This document shows positions 1 to 5,796 of a DNA stretch of 21,930 nucleotides, piece by piece (position 1 is the stretch's first letter; the number at the start of each line of letters is the position of its first letter). The stretch is from IMG/VR virus record IMGVR_UViG_3300028550_000641, positions 1 through 21,930 of that record. One strand, 5' to 3'. The position numbers were made by a program, and so were the translations under genes. Origin of the DNA: a virus. The notes under the pieces are model-generated. The model ran no database searches and was not told where the DNA came from. It saw only the letters and a program-made list of their open reading frames with translations.

Positions 1-5
1 GCCAT
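1..5 (-). CDS. Start of an unidentified gene leaving the left edge
   Basis: Only the start codon and two further bases are inside the window, so no product can be named. The ATG (complement of 3-5) overlaps the TAA stop of the 37-residue micro-ORF as TAATG. A strong Shine-Dalgarno sequence, GAGGAG on the minus strand (complement of 14-19), lies at the proper distance. Both signs indicate that the minus-strand operon continues beyond the window. This call rests only on translation-initiation signals. Confidence 0.35.
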
Positions 6-118
6 TAGCAGACTCCTCTTAACACGCAGTCGCTGTATGCCATGTTGTTTACAAACAAATATAGTGCCGTCAATGTTAGAGATAGCACCAAGTACTTAAC
101 GTCTTTGCGTATATACAT
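5..118 (-). CDS. 37-aa hydrophobic micro-protein (single TM or lipoprotein-like)
   Basis: A short reading frame of 37 residues starting MYIRKDVKYLVLSLTLTALY. Its ATG overlaps the stop of the VWA gene (TAATG), and its own stop overlaps the next start (TAATG), so it is translationally coupled on both sides. The N-terminus is positively charged (R4, K5, K8). Residues about 9-23 form one hydrophobic stretch, followed by a short tail with cysteines at 31 and 37. This suits a single-pass inner-membrane peptide or an exported peptide. It could be a small lysis accessory or an anchor for the AAA+/VWA system; neither is demonstrated. The overlaps and the hydrophobic segment are seen directly, and the role is unknown. 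It could be a chance frame because it is so short. Confidence 0.5.
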   Translation of the reverse strand: MYIRKDVKYLVLSLTLTALYLFVNNMAYSDCVLRGVC

Positions 119-1407
119 TACATATCCCTCGACTTGATGTGTACTGCCTTACCCTCGTCGGGCACTGCGCTTTTGTTATCCAGTATCGCCCAGAGGACGG
201 GGCAAGTCCAACTCCCCCAACCGCTGTACAAGTAACCATCAGTCAGAACGATACATGCTTGTGGCCTGATACCCTCGTCGGCCATGTACTGCGTGACACA
301 ATTGACATCAGTGCCTCCACCCCCTTTGGGTTTGGTAGATGTAACCAGACTGTCTAGCTCGTGCATGTCGTATGCCTCGTCACCCACAACACTGCTACCC
401 CAATACAACAGACGTATCTTGTCAGGTTTTACTGTGTCGCATACACCCTTGACCTCGGATAGAAACGTGGTCAGTTCCCCCTGACCAATAGAACCTGACG
501 TGTCAATGGCAATCACTAGCTCGCCAACTTGCTCACTGATACCAGATGGCATGATGATGCCCTGACTCATTAGCCTACGGTTGGGCCGTGCGTATGTAGA
601 GTAGTCGTTACCTGCACACGTTGTCTGTATAAACTCACGTAGTACCTCACGCCAATCGACCTGTGGCTGTAGTAACTCGTCGAGATCGCGGTTGCCAGTA
701 CCACCCATCTTACCTGCGGCCATAGCACCCTGACGTATTGCCTCGTCAATGTCCCGCGCCAACTCACGTTGCTCCTCCTCGGATAGTTCCTGCGCACCAT
801 CCCAGTCATGCTCATCGAATCCACTTCCCTGACCTACTGCGGTGTTTTGTGAGCCTGTGGTAGCGCCTCCACTCTGTTCACCCTCACCCTCTGACTCGTT
901 ATCCTGTGAGGCATTACCACTACCCTGCCCGGGGGGCTGTTCTTCTTGCTCCTTGCGTAGAATGTTGAACACTTGCGCGGAGTCCATGCCACGGAACCGT
1001 TCATCTAACAGCCCCTCATACTTGCCAGTTGGCATTGTGGCAAACCCATCGCCCTTGTTGTCATCGACGATCTTGATGTTGATAACGTAGTCACACGCGC
1101 AGTTAGCTAGGTGTGGGTCAATGTCATACATCCACCGCCATGTAGTGAGGTGACGGTATAGCTTGTGTCCCTCGTCCTCGTGCAGTACCACGAACCGTAG
1201 TTCTGAATCTATGAGCGCGTCTACCATCTCACGCCCGTACTTCACATCACGCCCGTTGGTACAGGCTGTCGGTATGTCATCCTCGACCGTCTTCTCACCG
1301 ATCATCAATACACCTGCTAGTGCTGTGTATCTGGGGTGCCCCATGATGGCCACGACTGCCTTGGACAGTCGCTCCTCTGCTGTAAGCTGTTTACCTATAG
1401 TTAACAT
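118..1407 (-). CDS. Metallopeptidase-like / VWA-domain protein (DUF2201-type)
   Basis: A 429-residue protein with two modules joined by a low-complexity linker (about 155-205, rich in G, E, Q, S). The N-terminal module (about 10-150) resembles the putative metallopeptidase domain that accompanies VWA in this family. It carries H76-E77, H81 and H86, but the motif reads HEDEGH, one residue longer than HExxH. The C-terminal module (about 295-415) is VWA-like: DTSGS at 302-306, GGGGTD at 362-367 and LTDG at 388-391 form a probable MIDAS metal site. It begins 10 bases after the upstream AAA+ gene, with a GGGGG ribosome-binding stretch. MoxR-type AAA+ ATPases and VWA proteins commonly work as a pair that remodels or inserts cofactors into a client. 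Phages often carry such a pair, with client unknown. The domain call is strong; the biological role is inferred. Confidence 0.85.
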   Translation of the reverse strand: MLTIGKQLTAEERLSKAVVAIMGHPRYTALAGVLMIGEKTVEDDIPTACTNGRDVKYGREMVDALIDSELRFVVLHEDEGHKLYRHLTTWRWMYDIDPHLANCACDYVINIKIVDDNKGDGFATMPTGKYEGLLDERFRGMDSAQVFNILRKEQEEQPPGQGSGNASQDNESEGEGEQSGGATTGSQNTAVGQGSGFDEHDWDGAQELSEEEQRELARDIDEAIRQGAMAAGKMGGTGNRDLDELLQPQVDWREVLREFIQTTCAGNDYSTYARPNRRLMSQGIIMPSGISEQVGELVIAIDTSGSIGQGELTTFLSEVKGVCDTVKPDKIRLLYWGSSVVGDEAYDMHELDSLVTSTKPKGGGGTDVNCVTQYMADEGIRPQACIVLTDGYLYSGWGSWTCPVLWAILDNKSAVPDEGKAVHIKSRDM

Positions 1408-1417
1408 TGTCTACCCC

Positions 1418-2500
1418 CTATGCTTTGTCTGCGGCGAACATGTAGTTATTCTGCATAGCCCACTCGGTGAACTTCTTGCTCTGCATAACTACGTTACGGT
1501 GTGCGTAGGTATTACTGCGGCACCCATTAGCGAATAGACCTTGCGCTTCCTTGTCTAGTCGTTGCATGTATGTCACCCATGAATCTACCCAGTCACGGTT
1601 CATCGCACCTAGTGCGCGGTACACTGTCATACATATAGCTGATGCTGACTCGGGTACCTTGGCGTTGAGCGGATCGTCCTTGATAGACTGTAGGCTAGGT
1701 AGTTGGTCGGCTAACTTCACGAACGCCATCATGTCCATAGCTCCACGGTCACCGATAGTACCCATGAGTAAAGCTGTTAGGCTGTGATCGTCATACATAT
1801 CGCGTAGCTTGAGCACGTCACTAGCGGCCTCCAATGATCTTGGGGTGATAAACGCGGCACGTTGCGCCTTGGGGTGATAGATGTACGGGTTGTCATCGGG
1901 GTTCTTCACATCCTCGAAGCCTTGTAGTACCTGCGGGAACTCACGTACGAAACCTAGCACACTGTGATCGACCTCGTTGTTGATACCCCAGTCGATAAAC
2001 TCGTCACTGGTAGACTTGCGTGCTGTGACTACGGTGATACGGTTGCGGGTATGTGGGGGTAACAGATCGCCCACACCCTCTGCGCTTAGGTTGGTAGTAG
2101 CGAACACAATGCTACCTTCTGGTAACTTCTTTGTGCCTACCTTGTGCTCTAACATAGTAATGTTGAGGGCGTTCTTCACTGCGGGGTTAGCCTTACCTAA
2201 CTCATCAATGTTAATAAGCAGTGGCTTGCCTAGGTGTATACCGAACTCCTCGTTGGGTAGGTATGTGACGTAACCCTCCTCGGTGTTGAGTGATGGTATG
2301 CTGATGTCACCCAAGTCCTTGGTGGTACAGTCGAAGTAACAAGGTGTGTGGTTGGGGAATCTCTCTGCTAACGTCTTTAACAGTGATGACTTACCGTTAC
2401 CCATGTGACCCTGTACGAGTATGGTGCGTTTGTGTCCAACAGTAGCGATAGCGTTGGCGATTTGGTCTAGCGATAGCGCGTACATATTTTGTGTATTCAT
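1418..2500 (-). CDS. MoxR-like AAA+ ATPase
   Basis: A 360-residue ATPase. Walker A is GHMGNGKSS at 31-39, Walker B is LLINIDE at 94-100, sensor 1 is FATTN at 133-137, and arginine-finger candidates are R152 and R154. The length and order match the MoxR/AAA_5 class, with an extra helical C-terminal region after about 220. It should hydrolyse ATP as a ring and remodel a client, with the VWA protein encoded directly downstream (10-base gap) as its adaptor. The start ATG lies 25 bases downstream of a perfect 18-bp palindrome, which occupies nearly all of the short gap behind the 64-aa gene. The leader just before the ATG is A-rich without a strong Shine-Dalgarno. The ATPase identity is sure; the client is unknown. 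Confidence 0.92.
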   Translation of the reverse strand: MNTQNMYALSLDQIANAIATVGHKRTILVQGHMGNGKSSLLKTLAERFPNHTPCYFDCTTKDLGDISIPSLNTEEGYVTYLPNEEFGIHLGKPLLINIDELGKANPAVKNALNITMLEHKVGTKKLPEGSIVFATTNLSAEGVGDLLPPHTRNRITVVTARKSTSDEFIDWGINNEVDHSVLGFVREFPQVLQGFEDVKNPDDNPYIYHPKAQRAAFITPRSLEAASDVLKLRDMYDDHSLTALLMGTIGDRGAMDMMAFVKLADQLPSLQSIKDDPLNAKVPESASAICMTVYRALGAMNRDWVDSWVTYMQRLDKEAQGLFANGCRSNTYAHRNVVMQSKKFTEWAMQNNYMFAADKA

Positions 2501-2525
2501 AATTTTTACTTAGTCTCTTAGTTAG

Positions 2526-2543
2526 TGTCTACATATGTAGACA
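2526..2543. promoter_or_regulatory. Perfect 18-bp palindrome, copy 1
   Basis: TGTCTACATATGTAGACA is its own reverse complement. This copy sits inside the minus-strand operon, between the stop of the 64-aa gene and the start of the AAA+ gene, 25 bases before that start. As DNA it could be an operator for a dimeric regulator. As RNA it could fold into a 7-bp stem with an AUAU loop just before the ribosome-binding region. An intra-operon position argues for an internal promoter/operator or an RNA-level role. Confidence 0.6.
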
Positions 2544-2545
2544 GT

Positions 2546-2740
2546 TTAGTTGGTTAGTGTCTCGACAATGCGACCATCAACGGCCACGATTTTGTAATAC
2601 GATACGCGGTGTGTGCGTAGCGTGCGTAGGCTCTTGTAGTGCTTGGTGCGCTTGTAGTTGCGCACTCGTAACACCGTCTGCCCATCTAGGTTGCCCAGTA
2701 CCTGACGGTCGTTTGAATCATAGGCTTCAACGTAATACAT
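2546..2740 (-). CDS. 64-aa basic hypothetical protein
   Basis: A small protein starting MYYVEAYDSNDRQVLG. The frame is open further upstream into the preceding gene, but the start at 2740 is preferred: it lies one base after that gene's TAA, with GGGGA just upstream. It is rich in Tyr, Arg and Lys in the middle (KRTKHYKSLRTLRTHR) and ends with a short predicted beta stretch. No family was recognised. Its place between the 297-aa protein and the AAA+ ATPase suggests it belongs to the same functional unit. A small nucleic-acid-binding or regulatory protein would fit the charge, but this is a guess. Confidence 0.6.
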   Translation of the reverse strand: MYYVEAYDSNDRQVLGNLDGQTVLRVRNYKRTKHYKSLRTLRTHRVSYYKIVAVDGRIVETLTN

Positions 2741-2741
2741 C

Positions 2742-3635
2742 TTACATCCCCAATGATGGTAGTGACTTGATGACATCGTCCACTGCCCGTTTAGTTTCGG
2801 CACGGAATGACTCGTTGTTACGTAACCCATCGGGAGTGACCCCGCGTAGCGCATCCTCTAGCTTGAGTGCCATCGCTGACATCTGGCTGTCACCTGATAC
2901 GTTACACACGTTAAGCAGTTCTACCATGTCTAGCACGTTGTCCACTAGCGTATCGCGGAACACTTTCTTCTTGTCGCACCCGCCATAGTCCAGTCGCTCG
3001 GACATATTAGACAGAGCCTTGTACGTACGATCCCAGACATCCTGCATGGCTGACCCCAACTGCTTACTATAGTAGTCGCTATAGTGTGACTCCAAAACGT
3101 CACGTTGCTCGTTGCCCACGTCCACACGAAAATCACCTGCCTCGGGTAGCGGTATGTATGAGATGCTGAACGCAAACTTACTGCGTATAGACTCCTCGGT
3201 CGGGTAGTCCTCGACACGAAACAAACTACCGATACGTGCCTGCGCCCTGCTTACTTCCCAAGTGTAGTTGCTACAAAACGTATCGACCATACCTGTAAAC
3301 TCGTTCTGTAGGTCGGTCATCTGTTGGTGGTACTTGAAGTACTGCGCGGTAGGTAGCAGTCGCATACCCAGATCGCTCCACGGCATTGTCATGCTGTAGT
3401 GTATGTTGCGTGCATTGGCCACGAATTTCTGGATGGCGGTCAGCTCATCGCAATTACCTAGTAACTTCTTATTGACTGATGCCGTACCGTTATCGGCATA
3501 GTTCTGGCTAGTCACTGATGCTGATGCTGACTTGTCTTTCTTGCGTCCAGTCCAACAGCTAATCTTGAGTTCTCCTAACATGGCACTGGACGCGATTGAT
3601 GGTGCGCTTACCTGTGGTGCGTTTGTATTGTTCAT
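2742..3635 (-). CDS. Conserved phage protein accompanying MoxR/VWA genes
   Basis: A 297-residue, mostly helical and soluble protein with no transmembrane segment. After a Ser/Ala-rich N-terminus it has MLGELKISCWTGRKKDK near 19-35, a segment PWSDLGMRLLP near 85-95, and EAGDFRVDVG near 164-173. These phrases resemble a conserved but functionally uncharacterised phage family that I associate with MoxR/VWA gene pairs; I cannot assign a DUF number confidently. It is the first gene of the leftward operon, about 100 bases downstream of a consensus promoter, with a palindrome 18 bases before its ATG. Gene order suggests it is a client, adaptor or regulator of the ATPase. The coding call is strong; the function is unknown. 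Confidence 0.75.
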   Translation of the reverse strand: MNNTNAPQVSAPSIASSAMLGELKISCWTGRKKDKSASASVTSQNYADNGTASVNKKLLGNCDELTAIQKFVANARNIHYSMTMPWSDLGMRLLPTAQYFKYHQQMTDLQNEFTGMVDTFCSNYTWEVSRAQARIGSLFRVEDYPTEESIRSKFAFSISYIPLPEAGDFRVDVGNEQRDVLESHYSDYYSKQLGSAMQDVWDRTYKALSNMSERLDYGGCDKKKVFRDTLVDNVLDMVELLNVCNVSGDSQMSAMALKLEDALRGVTPDGLRNNESFRAETKRAVDDVIKSLPSLGM

Positions 3636-3653
3636 AATGTCTTGCTCCGAATG

Positions 3654-3671
3654 TGTCTACATATGTAGACA
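3654..3671. promoter_or_regulatory. Perfect 18-bp palindrome, copy 2
   Basis: Identical to copy 1, including the following GTT on the plus strand (21 identical bases). It lies in the predicted transcribed leader of the minus-strand operon, downstream of the promoter at 3746-3773 and 18 bases before the 297-aa start codon. That position suits an RNA stem-loop near the ribosome-binding site or a roadblock operator. Confidence 0.6.
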
Positions 3672-3745
3672 GTTAGTTTGTCTTACTGCGTGATAACATC
3701 TTATGACGTATCACTTGATAGGCTAAATCTCTCAGCCATGTAACC

Positions 3746-3773
3746 ATTATACGCTGATGGTGGCTTATGTCAA
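3746..3773 (-). promoter_or_regulatory. Consensus sigma70 promoter for the leftward operon
   Basis: On the minus strand the sequence reads TTGACA (complement of 3768-3773), a 16-base spacer, then TATAAT (complement of 3746-3751). Both hexamers match consensus exactly. Transcription would begin near 3739 and give a leader of about 100 bases that contains palindrome copy 2. Such a strong host-type promoter fits early or constitutive expression by host RNA polymerase. The spacer is one base shorter than optimal. Confidence 0.75.
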
Positions 3774-3810
3774 ATGGTGGCTAAACGTGTTGTTTGGTGT
3801 GAAACGGTGT

Positions 3811-3850
3811 TGTGTACTCCTGTGTACTCCTGTGTACCTGTGTGTAGGTC
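3811..3850. repeat. Tandem 10-bp repeats
   Basis: Four consecutive decamers: TGTGTACTCC, TGTGTACTCC, TGTGTACCTG and TGTGTAGGTC. The first two are identical and the next two share the TGTGTA core. The array lies just upstream of the consensus leftward promoter, at the edge of the AT-rich motif block. A period near one helical turn would put protein-binding sites on the same face of DNA. The function is unknown. Confidence 0.6.
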
Positions 3851-3868
3851 GGTAAGTCCTTGATATAC

Positions 3869-4165
3869 CTACAATGTTACTTTGTTACCTTTTTGACGGA
3901 ATTACAGGGCGATATTTTTATTGGTTTGAATCGGTGAGAGAAAGGTAACAAAGCGAATAATTCCTTGGTACCTAAGTAATTCTGAGGAAAAGGTAACATT
4001 ATAAATTATTTTATAAATAGATAAGAAACAGCACAATCTGATAGGCAATCCTCGATCACCCTGCGTATGTCAGATCATTACTTGTCATCAAAACACACAA
4101 TCTGATAATGTTACTTTTAAAAGGTACAGAGAGGTAACATTACCCTGAAAAAGGTAACATTGTAG
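3869..4165. other. AT-rich block with GGTAACA motifs: candidate origin or control region
   Basis: Noncoding and AT-rich. The motif GGTAACA(T), or its complement (A)TGTTACC, is seen at 3874-3880 (ATGTTAC only), 3883-3889, 3944-3950, 3992-3999, 4108-4114 (ATGTTAC only), 4133-4140 and 4153-4160. Two pairs make perfect inverted repeats: 3880-3892 with 3941-3953 (13 bp) and 3869-3880 with 4154-4165 (12 bp, spanning the whole block). A direct repeat CACAATCTGATA occurs at 4032-4043 and 4096-4107. Iterated short sites in AT-rich DNA are typical of replication origins or multi-site repressor regions. No replication gene lies in the window to support one choice over the other. Confidence 0.4.
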
Positions 4166-4169
4166 TTTT

Positions 4170-4185
4170 GTCTACATATGTAGAC
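4170..4185. promoter_or_regulatory. Palindrome copy 3 (16-bp core)
   Basis: GTCTACATATGTAGAC is preserved; the outermost pair is broken (T at 4169 against G at 4186). It separates the AT-rich motif block from the 28-bp direct repeats and is not directly in front of a convincing gene. Being far from any start codon, this copy fits a DNA-binding site better than an mRNA leader element. Confidence 0.55.
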
Positions 4186-4200
4186 GTTTTTGCCTTGACC

Positions 4201-4332
4201 CGCAACGCGGAGGCTATAACTGGTATCACTAACGTGTCAGGACGTGAGGCGCAACGCGGAGGCTGTAACTGGTATCAACACGTCACGCTGTGTGAGGTGC
4301 GAGGCGCGGCGCGATCTATGAAACTGGTATCA
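4201..4332. repeat. 28-bp direct repeat plus a third partial copy
   Basis: Copies at 4201-4228 and 4250-4277 differ at one base in 28 and begin CGCAACGCGGAGGCT. A third copy keeps only the last 11 bases, AACTGGTATCA, at 4322-4332. The spacings (49 and 55 bases) are not multiples of three, so they do not encode a protein repeat. The region is GC-rich compared with the AT-rich block before it. The third copy runs into a hairpin at 4328-4347 (TATCAAAA / TTTTGATA, loop GACT). It may be a protein-binding array or part of a small untranslated RNA. Confidence 0.6.
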
Positions 4333-4351
4333 AAAGACTTTTTGATAGACG

Positions 4352-4375
4352 AAAAAAAAGCCCCTCGAAAGGGGC
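4352..4375 (-). terminator. Rho-independent terminator of the 199/66-aa pair
   Basis: On the minus strand a 6-bp GC-rich stem (GCCCCT / AGGGGC, loop of four) at 4360-4375 is followed by eight T residues (complement of 4352-4359). It begins 7 bases after the stop codon of the 66-aa gene, so it ends the leftward transcript of that pair. No U-tract follows on the plus strand. Confidence 0.85.
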
Positions 4376-4381
4376 CAGTTG

Positions 4382-4582
4382 TTATTGCCAGCTTAGGATG
4401 TGATCAATGATTGATCGGTGATTACCTAATTTAGATTGTGCTAACTGTCGCTCAATGCGCAGGTCAGACAATACCGAATCCATATCCCTGCTAGAATTAC
4501 CAGTGAGTGATAAGTTCAACTGACATGCCTGTAAATGGGCTATGGTATCTTCGATCAATTTAATCTGAGTAGATGGTTTCAT
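4382..4582 (-). CDS. 66-aa hypothetical protein
   Basis: A small, largely helical protein starting MKPSTQIKLIEDTIAHLQAC. The frame extends ten codons further upstream to an ATG at 4612, but the start at 4582 is preferred because AAGGAAC lies correctly placed before it. A heptad-like pattern (I, L, L spacing) over the first 25 residues and again near 40-55 suggests a short coiled coil or helical hairpin. It is the last gene of a two-gene minus-strand unit that ends in a terminator. No family was recognised. A hairpin-forming inverted repeat, GGCCAT-CC-ATGGCC at 4603-4616, lies between it and the upstream gene. Confidence 0.6.
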   Translation of the reverse strand: MKPSTQIKLIEDTIAHLQACQLNLSLTGNSSRDMDSVLSDLRIERQLAQSKLGNHRSIIDHILSWQ

Positions 4583-4626
4583 AATGTTGTTCCTTATTGA
4601 GTGGCCATCCATGGCCGGTGAGTGGT

Positions 4627-5226
4627 TCAGTGCTTAGGTTCGACTGGGGTGTTTACCAGTTTGACCAGTGCCGCCAGTGCCGCAGTCACTGCGACCACGT
4701 CATACTCTGGTGTTTCCTTTCCCTGAGCGATCTTATTAACCCGATTGAGTAACTCAATTTCCTTGGTCACTCCGAGCTGTTTAGCCGGTGCCGCCTCAGT
4801 CGCTTCACCCTTCGGTTGTTGCGGTGCCTTCTTAGACTTACTGTCGCGGTAAGCCTTATCTTGTCGCAGTCGCATGGCATCCCTATCTGCGCACATGTAT
4901 CGGGCCAGTAGTTTGCCAGCGTCTCGCTTCTCTACCTTGCGTGCTTCACTCAGTGCCTTAGTAGGCGTGTTAGCCAGTTTGACTATGGCCGCGCCCATAC
5001 CCTTGAGTCGGGCCATCTGAAGCGATGCTCTCAGTTCGTCGGTGGCGGTCGACTGGTGGCCGTCATGTTCCTTGCCTACTGCGACCCATTGAGTCCAATG
5101 GTGGTTCTCTTTAATAGCTAGATCGTATGCTACCTGAGCCGCCTTGCGTGCCCCTACATCTTTGCGGGTGGCCGCAGTAATTGCGTTGGCTACTGTATTG
5201 CTTAGGGTGTTGTTTAGCTTTGACAT
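4627..5226 (-). CDS. 199-aa Ala/Lys-rich hypothetical protein
   Basis: A protein of 199 residues beginning MSKLNNTLSNTVANAITAAT, with AAAGG nine bases before the ATG. It is mostly helical, rich in Ala and Lys, with a charged Pro/Gln linker near 130-148 (KSKKAPQQPKGEATEAAP) that separates an N-terminal helical part from a shorter C-terminal helical part ending in a Val/Ala-rich helix. No catalytic motif, membrane segment or known domain was recognised. Its gene and the 66-aa gene form an isolated leftward unit between two noncoding control regions, a typical site for phage early or accessory genes such as host-takeover or anti-defence proteins. That role is inferred only from position. Confidence 0.7.
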   Translation of the reverse strand: MSKLNNTLSNTVANAITAATRKDVGARKAAQVAYDLAIKENHHWTQWVAVGKEHDGHQSTATDELRASLQMARLKGMGAAIVKLANTPTKALSEARKVEKRDAGKLLARYMCADRDAMRLRQDKAYRDSKSKKAPQQPKGEATEAAPAKQLGVTKEIELLNRVNKIAQGKETPEYDVVAVTAALAALVKLVNTPVEPKH

Positions 5227-5330
5227 AATGTATACCTTTAGTTATTCAAGATGCGTTATTGCGTCTTGATGGTTCCCATGTTAACAGGTTACCACGAAAA
5301 GGCAATAGATACCTTACAAGCTAATCAAAA

Positions 5331-5348
5331 TGTCTACATATGTAGACA
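5331..5348. promoter_or_regulatory. Perfect 18-bp palindrome, copy 4
   Basis: The same TGTCTACATATGTAGACA sequence. It lies 104 bases before the start of the 199-aa gene and about 450 bases before terS, in the divergent intergenic region. It could act on the leftward pair, the rightward virion operon, or both. Confidence 0.6.
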
Positions 5349-5796
5349 AACCCACGATTCACCAAGATCCGATACCTACCCCGCCCCCACCCACCACTTC
5401 ACGCTACAGGAGTCCCAGTGCTCTATGTATTACTAGTTTCCACGAATTAATCACTTTTTTCTGAGTTTGAGACCCCTACCCCCTAACATAGGAGACACCC
5501 CCCACCTTGTTTCGGTGAGGGGATACGAAAAAATTTTTTATAGGATTTTTAGAGTGTGGCTTAGGAGAGGTCTTCTACTGCAACAGCGAATAAAGAAATT
5601 ATTACGAAGTAAATCATGTAAACAATCATGTCTGGCCCTTGGTTGGTGAGTAAGAGTGCATTATAAAAGCTATTGGTTATGATTTGAAATGTTGGTTTAG
5701 TATGCAAGTTATACCATAAATGGTATGGGCAACTCCTCTATACTTGTTTCTGTAAAACAAGTGTGTTACAAATGCACCTCCGGTGAATAACCTGCG
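5349..5796. other. Noncoding region before terS: C-rich hairpin and A6T6 tract
   Basis: No convincing gene. From about 5378 to 5506 the plus strand is unusually C-rich, with several runs of three to six C. A stem-loop at 5499-5522 pairs CCCC-CACC with GGTG-A-GGGG (one bulged A, 7-base loop). Six bases later comes AAAAAATTTTTT (5528-5539), a bent-DNA type tract. Small terminase genes often lie next to their packaging site, so a pac/cos or genome-end site is possible here. A leaky terminator shielding the virion operon is the other reading. The promoter of the virion operon must lie here or be phage-specific, because I found no good sigma70 match. Confidence 0.4.
5711..5726. promoter_or_regulatory. 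Inverted repeat upstream of terS
   Basis: ATACCA-TAAA-TGGTAT is a perfect 6-bp dyad with a four-base centre, 70 bases before terS. TTATAC (5709-5714) with TTGAAA (5684-5689) would form a sigma70-like pair, but the 19-base spacer is poor. It may be an operator for the late virion transcript. Confidence 0.3.

Noticed and set aside
2557-2988. 143-codon plus-strand frame opposite the 64-aa and 297-aa genes
   Set aside because: Antisense shadow of genes with recognisable protein phrases and good start signals.
3811-3850. Tandem decamers considered as a CRISPR array
   Set aside because: Units are only 10 bp and directly adjacent, without spacers or cas genes.
4168-4410. 80-codon plus-strand frame with TTG start
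   Set aside because: It runs across the palindrome, the two 28-bp repeats in different reading phases, and the opposite-strand terminator, and has no Shine-Dalgarno sequence. The DNA repeats, not a protein, explain the region.
4630-4660. GGTTCGACTGG looking like a tRNA T-arm
   Set aside because: It lies in the coding sequence of the 199-aa gene, and no acceptor, D-arm or anticodon pairing could be found around it.
5251-5436. 61-codon plus-strand frame
   Set aside because: No ribosome-binding site, unlikely composition and it includes palindrome copy 4. Treated as noncoding.
5467-5649. 60-codon plus-strand frame with TTG start
   Set aside because: It contains the C-rich hairpin and A6T6 tract, lacks a Shine-Dalgarno, and the product has no recognisable features beyond a basic composition.
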